64,000 nt of DNA from Oscillospiraceae bacterium (GTDB lineage Bacteria > Bacillota > Clostridia > Oscillospirales > Acutalibacteraceae). A program made the position numbers and the translations under genes. Under the pieces are notes generated by a model, which was not told the origin of the DNA, made no database searches, and worked only from the letters and a program-made list of their open reading frames with translations. The stretch spans positions 1 to 64,000 of the forward strand of contig SVPL01000005.1 in the NCBI GenBank assembly GCA_015065925.1, given 5' to 3'. Below, piece after piece: positions 19,970-27,276 of the stretch (position 1 is its first letter; each line of letters begins with the position of its first letter).

Positions 19970-21784
19970 CTAATCCTTTACTGTGGTATAAACCGAAACT
20001 GAAAATCCGGGTAGTGTATCATAAAAACCGGTTGTTACATTTTTAGCAACGGCATCTACCCCAATAATGGTGGCAGATGGGGTTGGAACAAAGTCGGTTG
20101 TGTAACGGTGACGGTAGAAGGTTTTACCGTCAACACTTTTTTCAAGCATTATTTTAGCATTAACATCATCAACATTGTGGTTGGTTACAACAATTGTCCA
20201 TTCGCCGTCGGTACGCTTAATGCAGGACATATAAACGCCAAATCCAACGGTACATTCATATACTTCGCCCCTGCTTACATATTTGGAAATCATACTAAAG
20301 CTGTACCAAGCAGGGTATGGCGTCATACTTTCCAAGGGGCTTGGTAAATATCCGTTACCAACCTGCATACCATTATCAAATTCATATCCGTTTGAATTGT
20401 TAGGCCATTGCTGGTTATCAATCTGCCAAATAATACAGTTATCCACACCCATATTCATAACGCTGTTTACCATTGAGCCAAAGGCAACACCTTTAACGGG
20501 GTTTTTTTGGAAGACACGTCGTTCCTCGGGGGAAGCGGCAGATGTACGATTTAAGCTAACGCCGTATTCATCAAGCCACATGGGTTTATTGGCATTTGTA
20601 GTAACTTCACGGGTTGAGCCAAGCGCCATAACTGGGAAATCATAATAAATATCATCAGAAAAATCATTTCCCATTGCATAATTTCGGTGAGTACCAATTA
20701 TATCTACTTCTTCTGAAAGATTTTCTAAGCAGTAGCGAATAAGGTATGAGTATGCTTCGGGATCCTCAATTTCAAAATCACCACCCCAGTTGTCACAAGG
20801 GGCAACAATTTTATATTTATCTCTCATACCTACATCCTTTAAACTCTCATCAAGAGTGGTGATAGCGGCGCCAAAAACAGGGGCTAATTCGGGGTAATGA
20901 CGGATTTTAAAGGTTTGGGTATTATCCTCGCCATTTGGCTTTGCAATAGCGCCACGTATTGCCTGATTAACCTCGGTGAATGCCATAAAATATTTTATGT
21001 TGTGAATGCCGTTAGCTGCAAATTGCTTTACACATTCGGTCATAAAATTGCGATAGTTTTGCATACTTTCCCTAAGGGCATCTTCATCCAATTCGTACTT
21101 ATTATTCATACAGGGACGAAAAACAATTCCGTGACCTGCGAGTTGCGATGGATTAGGGGTTTCTAGATCGTTACCATCTTGACCTACAAAAACACCCGAT
21201 AAAGACCAAAGTCCCGGAGATACTGCTAAATCTATACCGCGGTCTTGGTATAGTTTACAAGATTTTATAAAACCTTTAAAATTTTCGCTGTTCCAGTCAA
21301 AGCTTTGGGTTTTGCCGTTCCAAGCGGTGGATGAAGAAAATATGCTTCGCACAATGGTAACTCCCATTTCCTGAATACGGTCGGCGTGTGTGTTAATTTG
21401 TTCTTCGGTAAGATCTCTAGTGCCGCTACCCGCATCATCCTTTAAATACTCAAACATCATATGCACACCGTTGATGCCTAAAAACTCCTTTGTAACGGGA
21501 GCCTTTGCATTTAAAACGGTAAGCTCTTCAATATATTCGTCTTCAATAGGTTCATCTGTTAAATTTTCAAGGGTGTCATCCCATTCATCAGCCTCAGAAT
21601 CAGAATCATCAGATGAAACATCATCATCTTCGGTTGTGATTTCATCATCTGCTGAGGAAGTGTTTTCGATTGTAGAGGAAGATGATGAAGGATTTTCTGT
21701 TTTAGAGCTACAACCTAAGGTGCTAAAAACCATTGCAACACAAAGGATTAATAAAATTAAGGTGTTGATTATAGTGTTTTTCAT
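19970..21784 (-). CDS. Clan-A-like glycoside hydrolase, lipoprotein
   Basis: 604 residues from ATG at 21784 (AAGGAGG 9 nt upstream). The signal peptide ends in lipobox FSTLGC. A Ser/Asp/Glu-rich linker of ~60 residues then carries the enzyme off the membrane. The TIM-barrel part shows candidate catalytic acid/base Glu in AFTEVNQ near residue 270 and candidate nucleophile Glu in WLDEYGV near residue 404. Other landmarks are KYKIVAPCDNW and GSMVNSVMNMG. A C-terminal beta sandwich closes the protein. The gene at 60287-61765 is a clear paralogue lacking the lipobox and linker. The family number and substrate are not decidable here. The gene begins 1 nt after the wall-anchored protein gene. Confidence 0.75.
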   Translation of the reverse strand: MKNTIINTLILLILCVAMVFSTLGCSSKTENPSSSSSTIENTSSADDEITTEDDDVSSDDSDSEADEWDDTLENLTDEPIEDEYIEELTVLNAKAPVTKEFLGINGVHMMFEYLKDDAGSGTRDLTEEQINTHADRIQEMGVTIVRSIFSSSTAWNGKTQSFDWNSENFKGFIKSCKLYQDRGIDLAVSPGLWSLSGVFVGQDGNDLETPNPSQLAGHGIVFRPCMNNKYELDEDALRESMQNYRNFMTECVKQFAANGIHNIKYFMAFTEVNQAIRGAIAKPNGEDNTQTFKIRHYPELAPVFGAAITTLDESLKDVGMRDKYKIVAPCDNWGGDFEIEDPEAYSYLIRYCLENLSEEVDIIGTHRNYAMGNDFSDDIYYDFPVMALGSTREVTTNANKPMWLDEYGVSLNRTSAASPEERRVFQKNPVKGVAFGSMVNSVMNMGVDNCIIWQIDNQQWPNNSNGYEFDNGMQVGNGYLPSPLESMTPYPAWYSFSMISKYVSRGEVYECTVGFGVYMSCIKRTDGEWTIVVTNHNVDDVNAKIMLEKSVDGKTFYRHRYTTDFVPTPSATIIGVDAVAKNVTTGFYDTLPGFSVSVYTTVKD

Positions 21785-21785
21785 C

Positions 21786-24700
21786 TTAAAGCTCCTCCTT
21801 TTTGCGAAATCCAATAAAGCAAAGTGCTGCCAGCGAAATAATCACAATAAACAGCGCAGGTAAAAGGGTTTTGTAATCACCTGTAGCGGGTGAATTTCCT
21901 TCCCCGCCTTCGCCTATAAGCTTCAGGGTTTCTACATTAAGCTTATGTTCGGGTAAATTGGGGTTATTTTCATAACCCATATCACGGCTTGTGCTTAACG
22001 ATTTAGTTTTAAAAAGCTGAATGTTTTGTATTTGCATTGCGTTATCGGGGTTTTCAATAACTAAATACATAATTCCGTTTTGGGGACTTACAAGCTCTGT
22101 TCCCAAACGGGTTGTATTCATTTTGGCAATTGCAAGGGGTGCATTTTCTTCGCTCTGTGGCATAAGAGCTTCGCCGTCAAATGAAAGATATACCTTGCTG
22201 TTACTATTGCCGCCTATTGTGGTAACACCAAATGTGTACTGTGATGAAGGACTGGTTTTGATCTCATACACACCGCTTTTACCGCTTAAAATATCATTAT
22301 AATCCTTTGAGCTTTTAAAGAGGTTATATTGGTATTCGCAATAAGAAAGAACGGTATCTACAGTGGAGCCTGAGTCAATTTCGGTAATTCTGAAATCGTC
22401 CAACCACATTTCTTTAGGGGTTTCACCTGCGTTAAAATTCATAGAAAGCTTTGTTTGACCGGGTTTTGTTGTGAAGGTTTTTTCAAGCTTAACCCATTCA
22501 TCACGCTCTTCCATATATTTTAAAGAAAGGGATACCTTATTTACATAGTCAATGTTGTACTCCATATAATCTATATTTCCTCCCCAGTTAGGGCGAATAG
22601 AGGGAATATAAACCCACATACTCCATTTATAAAGGGTGTTTTCCTTAACGGGAACGGTAAACCAACGGTCGCTATTGGTTGTGGTGGTACCCCAGTTTAA
22701 AATTGCGGGGCCCATTTCCTCTGTAGCAAAAATATGAAGTGCGTCGGTCTTAACGCCGTCACGCTCGGGGGCGGTATCTACCTTAATCTGCAAAGGACGG
22801 GTTGTAGTAATATAGTAATCGTCAAAGTTAATAAGGGTATCCTTCTTAGGTGTATCTCCGTGACCGTAGAAGGTTTGATAGGTGCTTTCGCCAAGCTCAA
22901 TATCATCAATCTGGAATGTTACTTTGTTGATCGTGCAGGTTGAAATAACCAAATATAACGGAGCATCAGTTTGGTGTGTTTGAATAAATCCGCTGAATTC
23001 AGCCGCCTCGCTCATTACGGGAGTTTTGGCGGTAACTGCAAGGAATTCACCGCTTTGGGTATAGCCTTGGGTTGCGCCCGAATTAAAGGCGATAAGTCCC
23101 ACGCGAAGGGTTGGTAATTCGCCATCGGTAACCTTATATTTACCCTTTACTGTATAAACCGAGTTTGCTTTAAGCCCGTTCATTTTAATAAAATATGAGG
23201 TGTAATGATTATCAACACCGTTATATTCTGCGGTAAATTCCAAGGATTTTCCGTTTATACCATCATTTATAATATTGGCGGTGCTTGTGGCTGTTGATCT
23301 GTTATCACGGAAGGTTGCGTTTGGTGTAACCTCAAAATCCACTATGTATTGACCGTCCTGAGCCTCACCCTCTGCCAATTTTTCAAATATAGCGGTAAGG
23401 GTAACGGGACTCTGTACATTTTCAATTTGATAGGCGCGATTGGTTGAAACAGTATTACCGTTTTCATCCTGCCATCCCCTAAAGGAATAGCCTTCTTTAG
23501 CCGTCGCGTTAAAAATAGCAGTATCACCGCGGGCAATGGTATCATTAAAGGCACCAACAGGATTTGTAACTGTCACTTCTCCCATAGCTGAGTCGGTGTT
23601 AGCCTTTACTAAGGGATTGCCGTCTAAATCATCTATAACCTCAGTAATTACAATATTATCTATTAAGATAACTGCGTTTTCGGCATATACCGAATAATAT
23701 GCAAGATAACCGTCAACCGAGGGTTTAATAACCATTTGTGTGGTTGTGCTTTGGTTGGATGAGGTATAAAAAACGGCAGCCGAACCGTTTTGCTTTTTAA
23801 TTGGATTATCACGAATGGCGGCAGTAGGATCGCCATTTTTAAGGGTAACAAGTGAAATATCTATAGGTGTTGAGCCTATTTTTAATGCTTTTGCGGTGAT
23901 TTCAAGATGGTAAAGATTACCCGCCTTTAGCATATATGCCTTATCTTCGGCTAAATATCCACGCTTAACACCTGTGCCTGGGTCTTCGGGGGGACAAAGC
24001 TCAAGCTGTAATGAACTGCCTTCGATAGCATCGGCAGAGCTGTTAACCGTGGCTTTGTGTTTCCAGGTATAGCGTTTGTTTGCGCCGAATTTTTCTACAT
24101 CAAAGGCAGAAGATTCATAATCATAAGTTACGCTTAAATAGTCTGCCTTTTTAAAATTGGCGGTTAAGGTTGTATCTTCTGTTAAATTTAAAAATTTATA
24201 AGAGGTTTTGTTGCTTAAGGATCTGCCTTCAGAATCTGTCCAATTTACAAATTCGTAGCCATCTTTGGGAATGGCGGAGAAAATAGCGTCGTCGCCTTTA
24301 ACAAAATCGGTAGTGTTACTGCCCGACTTGGTAACGGTTGCCGTACCCATATTGGGATTAGATGAAAGGGCACTAACTTCAACCTTATTGTCAGCCGCTT
24401 CAGCAAAAACTAAATCATCAACAAGGAGTGTGATGGTGGTTCCGGGAGAAATTGATGCTGAATACATACCAATAGTTAGGTATTCGGGATTTGTATTATC
24501 AACACCCTGCTTTCCGCTTGCAGTGGTTGAGGTTGAGGTGAAAGTGCCTGAAAACGTTACAAAATCAGACATAACCGACGTTTGTTTATAATTAATTGCG
24601 GTATAACTATTGCTATAAGCGGCACCATTTGTTCCGCTTAATCCTGCGCCGCCAAAGGAGCCAAACACTAAGGAATTAATGGAACCGCTTGTCAGTTTAT

Positions 24701-25001
24701 ATTTTCCGCTGACATTATAAACGGTATCTACCTTTAAACCGCTTACAGGGATATAAAAGGAAATATAAGTATTTGTTTGAGTTACAGTTTGAGCAATGGT
24801 ACCCGATAGACTAAGAGCTCCGTTTTGAACCGAAGCAGATAGCAAACTGGTTGCTCTTGAAAATTTAAGTTGACTGGAAGAAGGTACCGCGCCGCCATTA
24901 AAATCATACTGCCACACAGCAGGCTCTGTTGCAAGGGTTGGTACAATTAGGCTTGCCATAAGTAAAATTGCGACTAATAAAAATGATAAAATTCGTTTCA
25001 T
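21786..25001 (-). CDS. Large modular wall-anchored carbohydrate-binding-type surface protein
   Basis: 1071 residues from ATG at 25001, with AAAGGTG upstream. Signal peptide (RILSFLLVAILLMASLIVPTLA). Then alternating CBM-like beta sandwiches, recognisable by endings such as TITLLVDDLVFAE, VILIDNIVITE, FQIDDIELGE and MWLDDFRITE. These are interleaved with two InlB/Listeria-Bacteroides-type repeats near residues 255 and 515 (GYEFVNWTDSEGRSLSN..., GYSFRGWQDENGNTVST...). The C-terminus has a sortase-like signal SPATGD, a hydrophobic stretch and RKKEEL. It likely displays glycan-binding modules on the cell wall for the lipoprotein glycosidase encoded next. No sortase gene is in the window. Confidence 0.8.
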   Translation of the reverse strand: MKRILSFLLVAILLMASLIVPTLATEPAVWQYDFNGGAVPSSSQLKFSRATSLLSASVQNGALSLSGTIAQTVTQTNTYISFYIPVSGLKVDTVYNVSGKYKLTSGSINSLVFGSFGGAGLSGTNGAAYSNSYTAINYKQTSVMSDFVTFSGTFTSTSTTASGKQGVDNTNPEYLTIGMYSASISPGTTITLLVDDLVFAEAADNKVEVSALSSNPNMGTATVTKSGSNTTDFVKGDDAIFSAIPKDGYEFVNWTDSEGRSLSNKTSYKFLNLTEDTTLTANFKKADYLSVTYDYESSAFDVEKFGANKRYTWKHKATVNSSADAIEGSSLQLELCPPEDPGTGVKRGYLAEDKAYMLKAGNLYHLEITAKALKIGSTPIDISLVTLKNGDPTAAIRDNPIKKQNGSAAVFYTSSNQSTTTQMVIKPSVDGYLAYYSVYAENAVILIDNIVITEVIDDLDGNPLVKANTDSAMGEVTVTNPVGAFNDTIARGDTAIFNATAKEGYSFRGWQDENGNTVSTNRAYQIENVQSPVTLTAIFEKLAEGEAQDGQYIVDFEVTPNATFRDNRSTATSTANIINDGINGKSLEFTAEYNGVDNHYTSYFIKMNGLKANSVYTVKGKYKVTDGELPTLRVGLIAFNSGATQGYTQSGEFLAVTAKTPVMSEAAEFSGFIQTHQTDAPLYLVISTCTINKVTFQIDDIELGESTYQTFYGHGDTPKKDTLINFDDYYITTTRPLQIKVDTAPERDGVKTDALHIFATEEMGPAILNWGTTTTNSDRWFTVPVKENTLYKWSMWVYIPSIRPNWGGNIDYMEYNIDYVNKVSLSLKYMEERDEWVKLEKTFTTKPGQTKLSMNFNAGETPKEMWLDDFRITEIDSGSTVDTVLSYCEYQYNLFKSSKDYNDILSGKSGVYEIKTSPSSQYTFGVTTIGGNSNSKVYLSFDGEALMPQSEENAPLAIAKMNTTRLGTELVSPQNGIMYLVIENPDNAMQIQNIQLFKTKSLSTSRDMGYENNPNLPEHKLNVETLKLIGEGGEGNSPATGDYKTLLPALFIVIISLAALCFIGFRKKEEL

Positions 25002-25017
25002 AATGTTCACCTTTCTG

Positions 25018-25056
25018 TTACACTGCTTTGGTGTGATTTGTTTTCAAATACTCCAT
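25018..25056 (-). CDS. Possible 12-residue leader peptide upstream of the surface-protein gene
   Basis: An ATG at 25056 follows a perfect GGAGG with a 7-nt spacer and encodes MEYLKTNHTKAV before TAA. It stops 16 nt before the start of the 1071-residue protein gene. The ribosome binding site is better than the one of the main gene. It could be a regulatory leader or a translational-coupling device. No attenuator-type hairpin pair was seen, so function is open. Confidence 0.35.
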   Translation of the reverse strand: MEYLKTNHTKAV

Positions 25057-25100
25057 TGCAATTCCTCCGTATCAGCAATAAATAAAAGGGGCACAAAAAT

Positions 25101-25153
25101 TCATATTTTTTATAAAAATCATCATTGACAAATACTGAAAAATATGATATTTT
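25101..25153 (+). promoter_or_regulatory. Regulator promoter flanked by inverted repeat
   Basis: TTGACA (25125-25130), 17 nt, TATTTT (25148-25153) faces the AraC-type gene. A 10-bp inverted repeat (TCATATTTTT 25101-25110, AAAAATATGA 25138-25147) brackets the -35 box and is a candidate operator, perhaps for autoregulation. Confidence 0.45.
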
Positions 25154-25291
25154 AATCGCAGAAACCCAATTCCCAAAAGATTTTTGCCTAGAAAAGCAAA
25201 AAATCCTTAAATTTATAATAACATTTTTGTGAAAAACTGTAAATTGCTTAAAATATGGAATTGGTGCACAAAAATCAAGAAGGTGATATTT

Positions 25292-26146
25292 TTGAGACTC
25301 TCCTACGGAAAAATACTTAACCCCAAATATGCTGTCGGAACCTCTTTAAAAGACATTTGTTTGAATACCGCGCCACTTGTGGTATTGGGCTTTGGCAAAA
25401 ATACAGGCACAACAAATGATTTTCCACTCGTAAATAGAGTTAACGGACGAAAGGATTATCAATTGCTTTTTATTGCAGAGGGGCAGATGGATTTTATTAT
25501 TAACAACCAAAAATTCACATATGGCGCTAATACGCTTATTTTGTTTCGTCCGGGAGAACCGCAAATATACAACATTTCAGAAGGCAGTGAAGCAACGAGC
25601 TATTATATACATTTTTCTGGAAGTAAGGTTGAAGAATATCTTAAATATTACGGTATAAATGAACAGGTTATTGCATTTTCCAAGCCATTTACTTGGTTTG
25701 AAAGAATATTTAACGAAATGGATCTTAATCACAAAAGTCCTTTTCGTGAAGATATTTGCAACAGTATTTTAATGACCTTGCTTGGTATAATTGGTGGTAC
25801 TCTGCGCTCAGAACAGCCCCTTGCTTCAGGTAAATTTGCCACATTAACCCACATAATGCGTCAAAATTGCACAAAAAATTATCCCATTGCAAAATACGCT
25901 GATTTTTTAGGCTATAGCGAAATGCATTTTATAGCATTTTTCAAAAGCCATCTTGGAAAAACACCTCATAAATATATTGTTGATCATCGTATGCAGGTTG
26001 CAAAAAGATTACTACTAACCACCAATGATTCCATAAAAAGCATTGCGGTGCAGGTTGGCTACCCTAATTCACGATACTTTAGCAGAGTATTTGCGAAATA
26101 TTTCAAAAAAACTCCTTCTGAATTTAGACAAACGGAAAAGAAATAA
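25292..26146 (+). CDS. AraC-family transcriptional regulator
   Basis: About 284 residues if started at TTG 25292, which has AAGGTG 6 nt upstream; a GTG at 25229 is in frame but has no ribosome site. The N-terminal half is an AraC-type cupin sensor (FIINNQKFTYGANTLILFRPGEPQIYN ... YYIHFSG). The C-terminal ~100 residues are the double helix-turn-helix (YPIAKYADFLGYSEMHFIAFFKSHLGKTPHKYI ... SIKSIAVQVGYPNSRYFSRVFAKYFKKTPSEFR). It is divergent from the surface-protein/glycosidase/propeller operon and so is probably its activator, responding to a sugar. Confidence 0.92.
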   Translation: MRLSYGKILNPKYAVGTSLKDICLNTAPLVVLGFGKNTGTTNDFPLVNRVNGRKDYQLLFIAEGQMDFIINNQKFTYGANTLILFRPGEPQIYNISEGSEATSYYIHFSGSKVEEYLKYYGINEQVIAFSKPFTWFERIFNEMDLNHKSPFREDICNSILMTLLGIIGGTLRSEQPLASGKFATLTHIMRQNCTKNYPIAKYADFLGYSEMHFIAFFKSHLGKTPHKYIVDHRMQVAKRLLLTTNDSIKSIAVQVGYPNSRYFSRVFAKYFKKTPSEFRQTEKK

Positions 26147-26150
26147 TTAT

Positions 26151-26195
26151 AAAAAGCAGAAAAAGACGGTTATTCGCCGTCTTTTTCTGCTTTTT
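26151..26195. terminator. Strong bidirectional terminator shared by two convergent genes
   Basis: A perfect 19-bp inverted repeat (26151-26169 and 26177-26195) bounded by A5 and T5. It terminates the AraC gene (+). Its right arm is the 3' coding end of the deacetylase gene (-), whose stop codon sits in the loop. Confidence 0.9.
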
Positions 26196-26943
26196 GCATA
26201 CCTGTATGGTCAATTGTATAGTTTTCTTTATAAATCATATTAGAAATCAATTCAAACCGGTAGCCTTCGGCTATTAGTTTTTCTATTATAATAGGCAATG
26301 CCTCGGGGGTGTTTTTTGCGGCGTTGTGAAATAAAACTATCGAGCCGGATTTTACATTGTCGCACACTCCCCTAACAATTTTATCGGTTGTGTAATCTTC
26401 CTTCCAATCTCTGGAATCGATATCCCACTGAATTGTATACATACCGTTATTTGTAACCGTTTCAAGCATTGTATTACTATAATCGCCGTATGGTGCGCGG
26501 AATAAAATCGGCTTTTTACCCGTTATTGCCGAAATTTTTTCATTACAGGCATTTAGCTCCTCTGTCATTTGGGCGACCGATAGCTGTGGCATATGAGGAT
26601 GTGAATTAGAATGGTTATGTATTTCGTGCCCCGCATCGCTTAATTGTTTTACCGATTCGGGATATTTATCCACCCAAGAGCCAACAACAAAAAAGCTTGC
26701 CTTTATTTTATATTTACCTAAAATGTTTATAAGTTGCTCGGTGTCCTCGTTTCCCCAAGCTGCGTCAAAACTTAACGCTACCGTTTTATCGCCTTTATCT
26801 TCAACACAGTATATAGGCAAAAGCCTATTGCTTGACGCCGCTAAAGCTTGATAAGAAAAAATACTAACAGTAATTACTGTAAATCCCAATATTAATGACA
26901 ATGCCACCGTAATATGTCTTTTGGTAATAATTAAAAATCTCAT
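26170..26943 (-). CDS. Polysaccharide deacetylase (CE4 family, PdaB-like)
   Basis: About 257 residues from ATG 26943 with GGAGG 6-7 nt upstream. One N-terminal membrane segment, then the NodB-homology domain. Motif 1 is SFDAAWGNED near residue 59, the variant found in PdaB/sporulation-type deacetylases, rather than TFDDGP. The zinc-binding HSNSH is near residue 110. Motif 3 is FRAPYGDYS, motif 4 is WDIDSRDW and the last is VLFHN. It probably deacetylates peptidoglycan or another wall polymer outside the membrane, possibly during sporulation. The start codon is buried in a 9-bp inverted repeat (26941-26949 with 26971-26979). Confidence 0.88.
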   Translation of the reverse strand: MRFLIITKRHITVALSLILGFTVITVSIFSYQALAASSNRLLPIYCVEDKGDKTVALSFDAAWGNEDTEQLINILGKYKIKASFFVVGSWVDKYPESVKQLSDAGHEIHNHSNSHPHMPQLSVAQMTEELNACNEKISAITGKKPILFRAPYGDYSNTMLETVTNNGMYTIQWDIDSRDWKEDYTTDKIVRGVCDNVKSGSIVLFHNAAKNTPEALPIIIEKLIAEGYRFELISNMIYKENYTIDHTGMQKAEKDGE

Positions 26944-27039
26944 AAAGTGCCTCCGTAACATAGTTTACTACACTTTATGAAATTTTTTGAATTTTAATAA
27001 CTATATTTATGCTTTTTTATGAATATAGGTATGTATTAT

Positions 27040-27237
27040 TTGTTTTTGCAATTACTTCACTCATAATAACTTTGTTCCTAACCGACCAATTAACCGAGTT
27101 TGATGGTTTTGCTCTATGTGATGAGTGTTTACAAACCCACCCAAATCTTTTACGGTAAGGGTGGGCGTTTTTTTGGTGTTGAACTTGAGGTTGACGAAGC
27201 CGGTTAAAACGACGATAGTGCAGAAACTATTATAATT
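27040..27237 (+). pseudogene. Degraded fragment of an amidoligase-type (phage-associated) gene
   Basis: Reading the plus strand with one frame change and one in-frame stop gives EFDGFALCDECLQTHP (zinc-knuckle-like) and then YKPTQIFYGKGGRFFGVELE, VDEAG, stop, NDDSAETII. The second block matches the conserved entry of amidoligase_2-type proteins, which typically read KP.PIFYG....FGVELE.D..G....NA. Flanking sequence has no start signal and the rest of the enzyme is missing. It occupies most of the 333-nt gap between the deacetylase and the next gene. The GGGTGGG hairpin at 27136-27165 falls inside it and is probably fortuitous. Confidence 0.5.
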
Positions 27238-27276
27238 TAGTTTTTAACTCTATATATTTAGAAGGAATTCTTTAGA

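Noticed and set aside
27136..27174. GGGTGGG hairpin with T7 as a plus-strand terminator.
   Set aside because: The AraC gene already ends at 26151-26195, and the hairpin coincides with conserved codons of the amidoligase remnant. It is probably accidental, although it may function.
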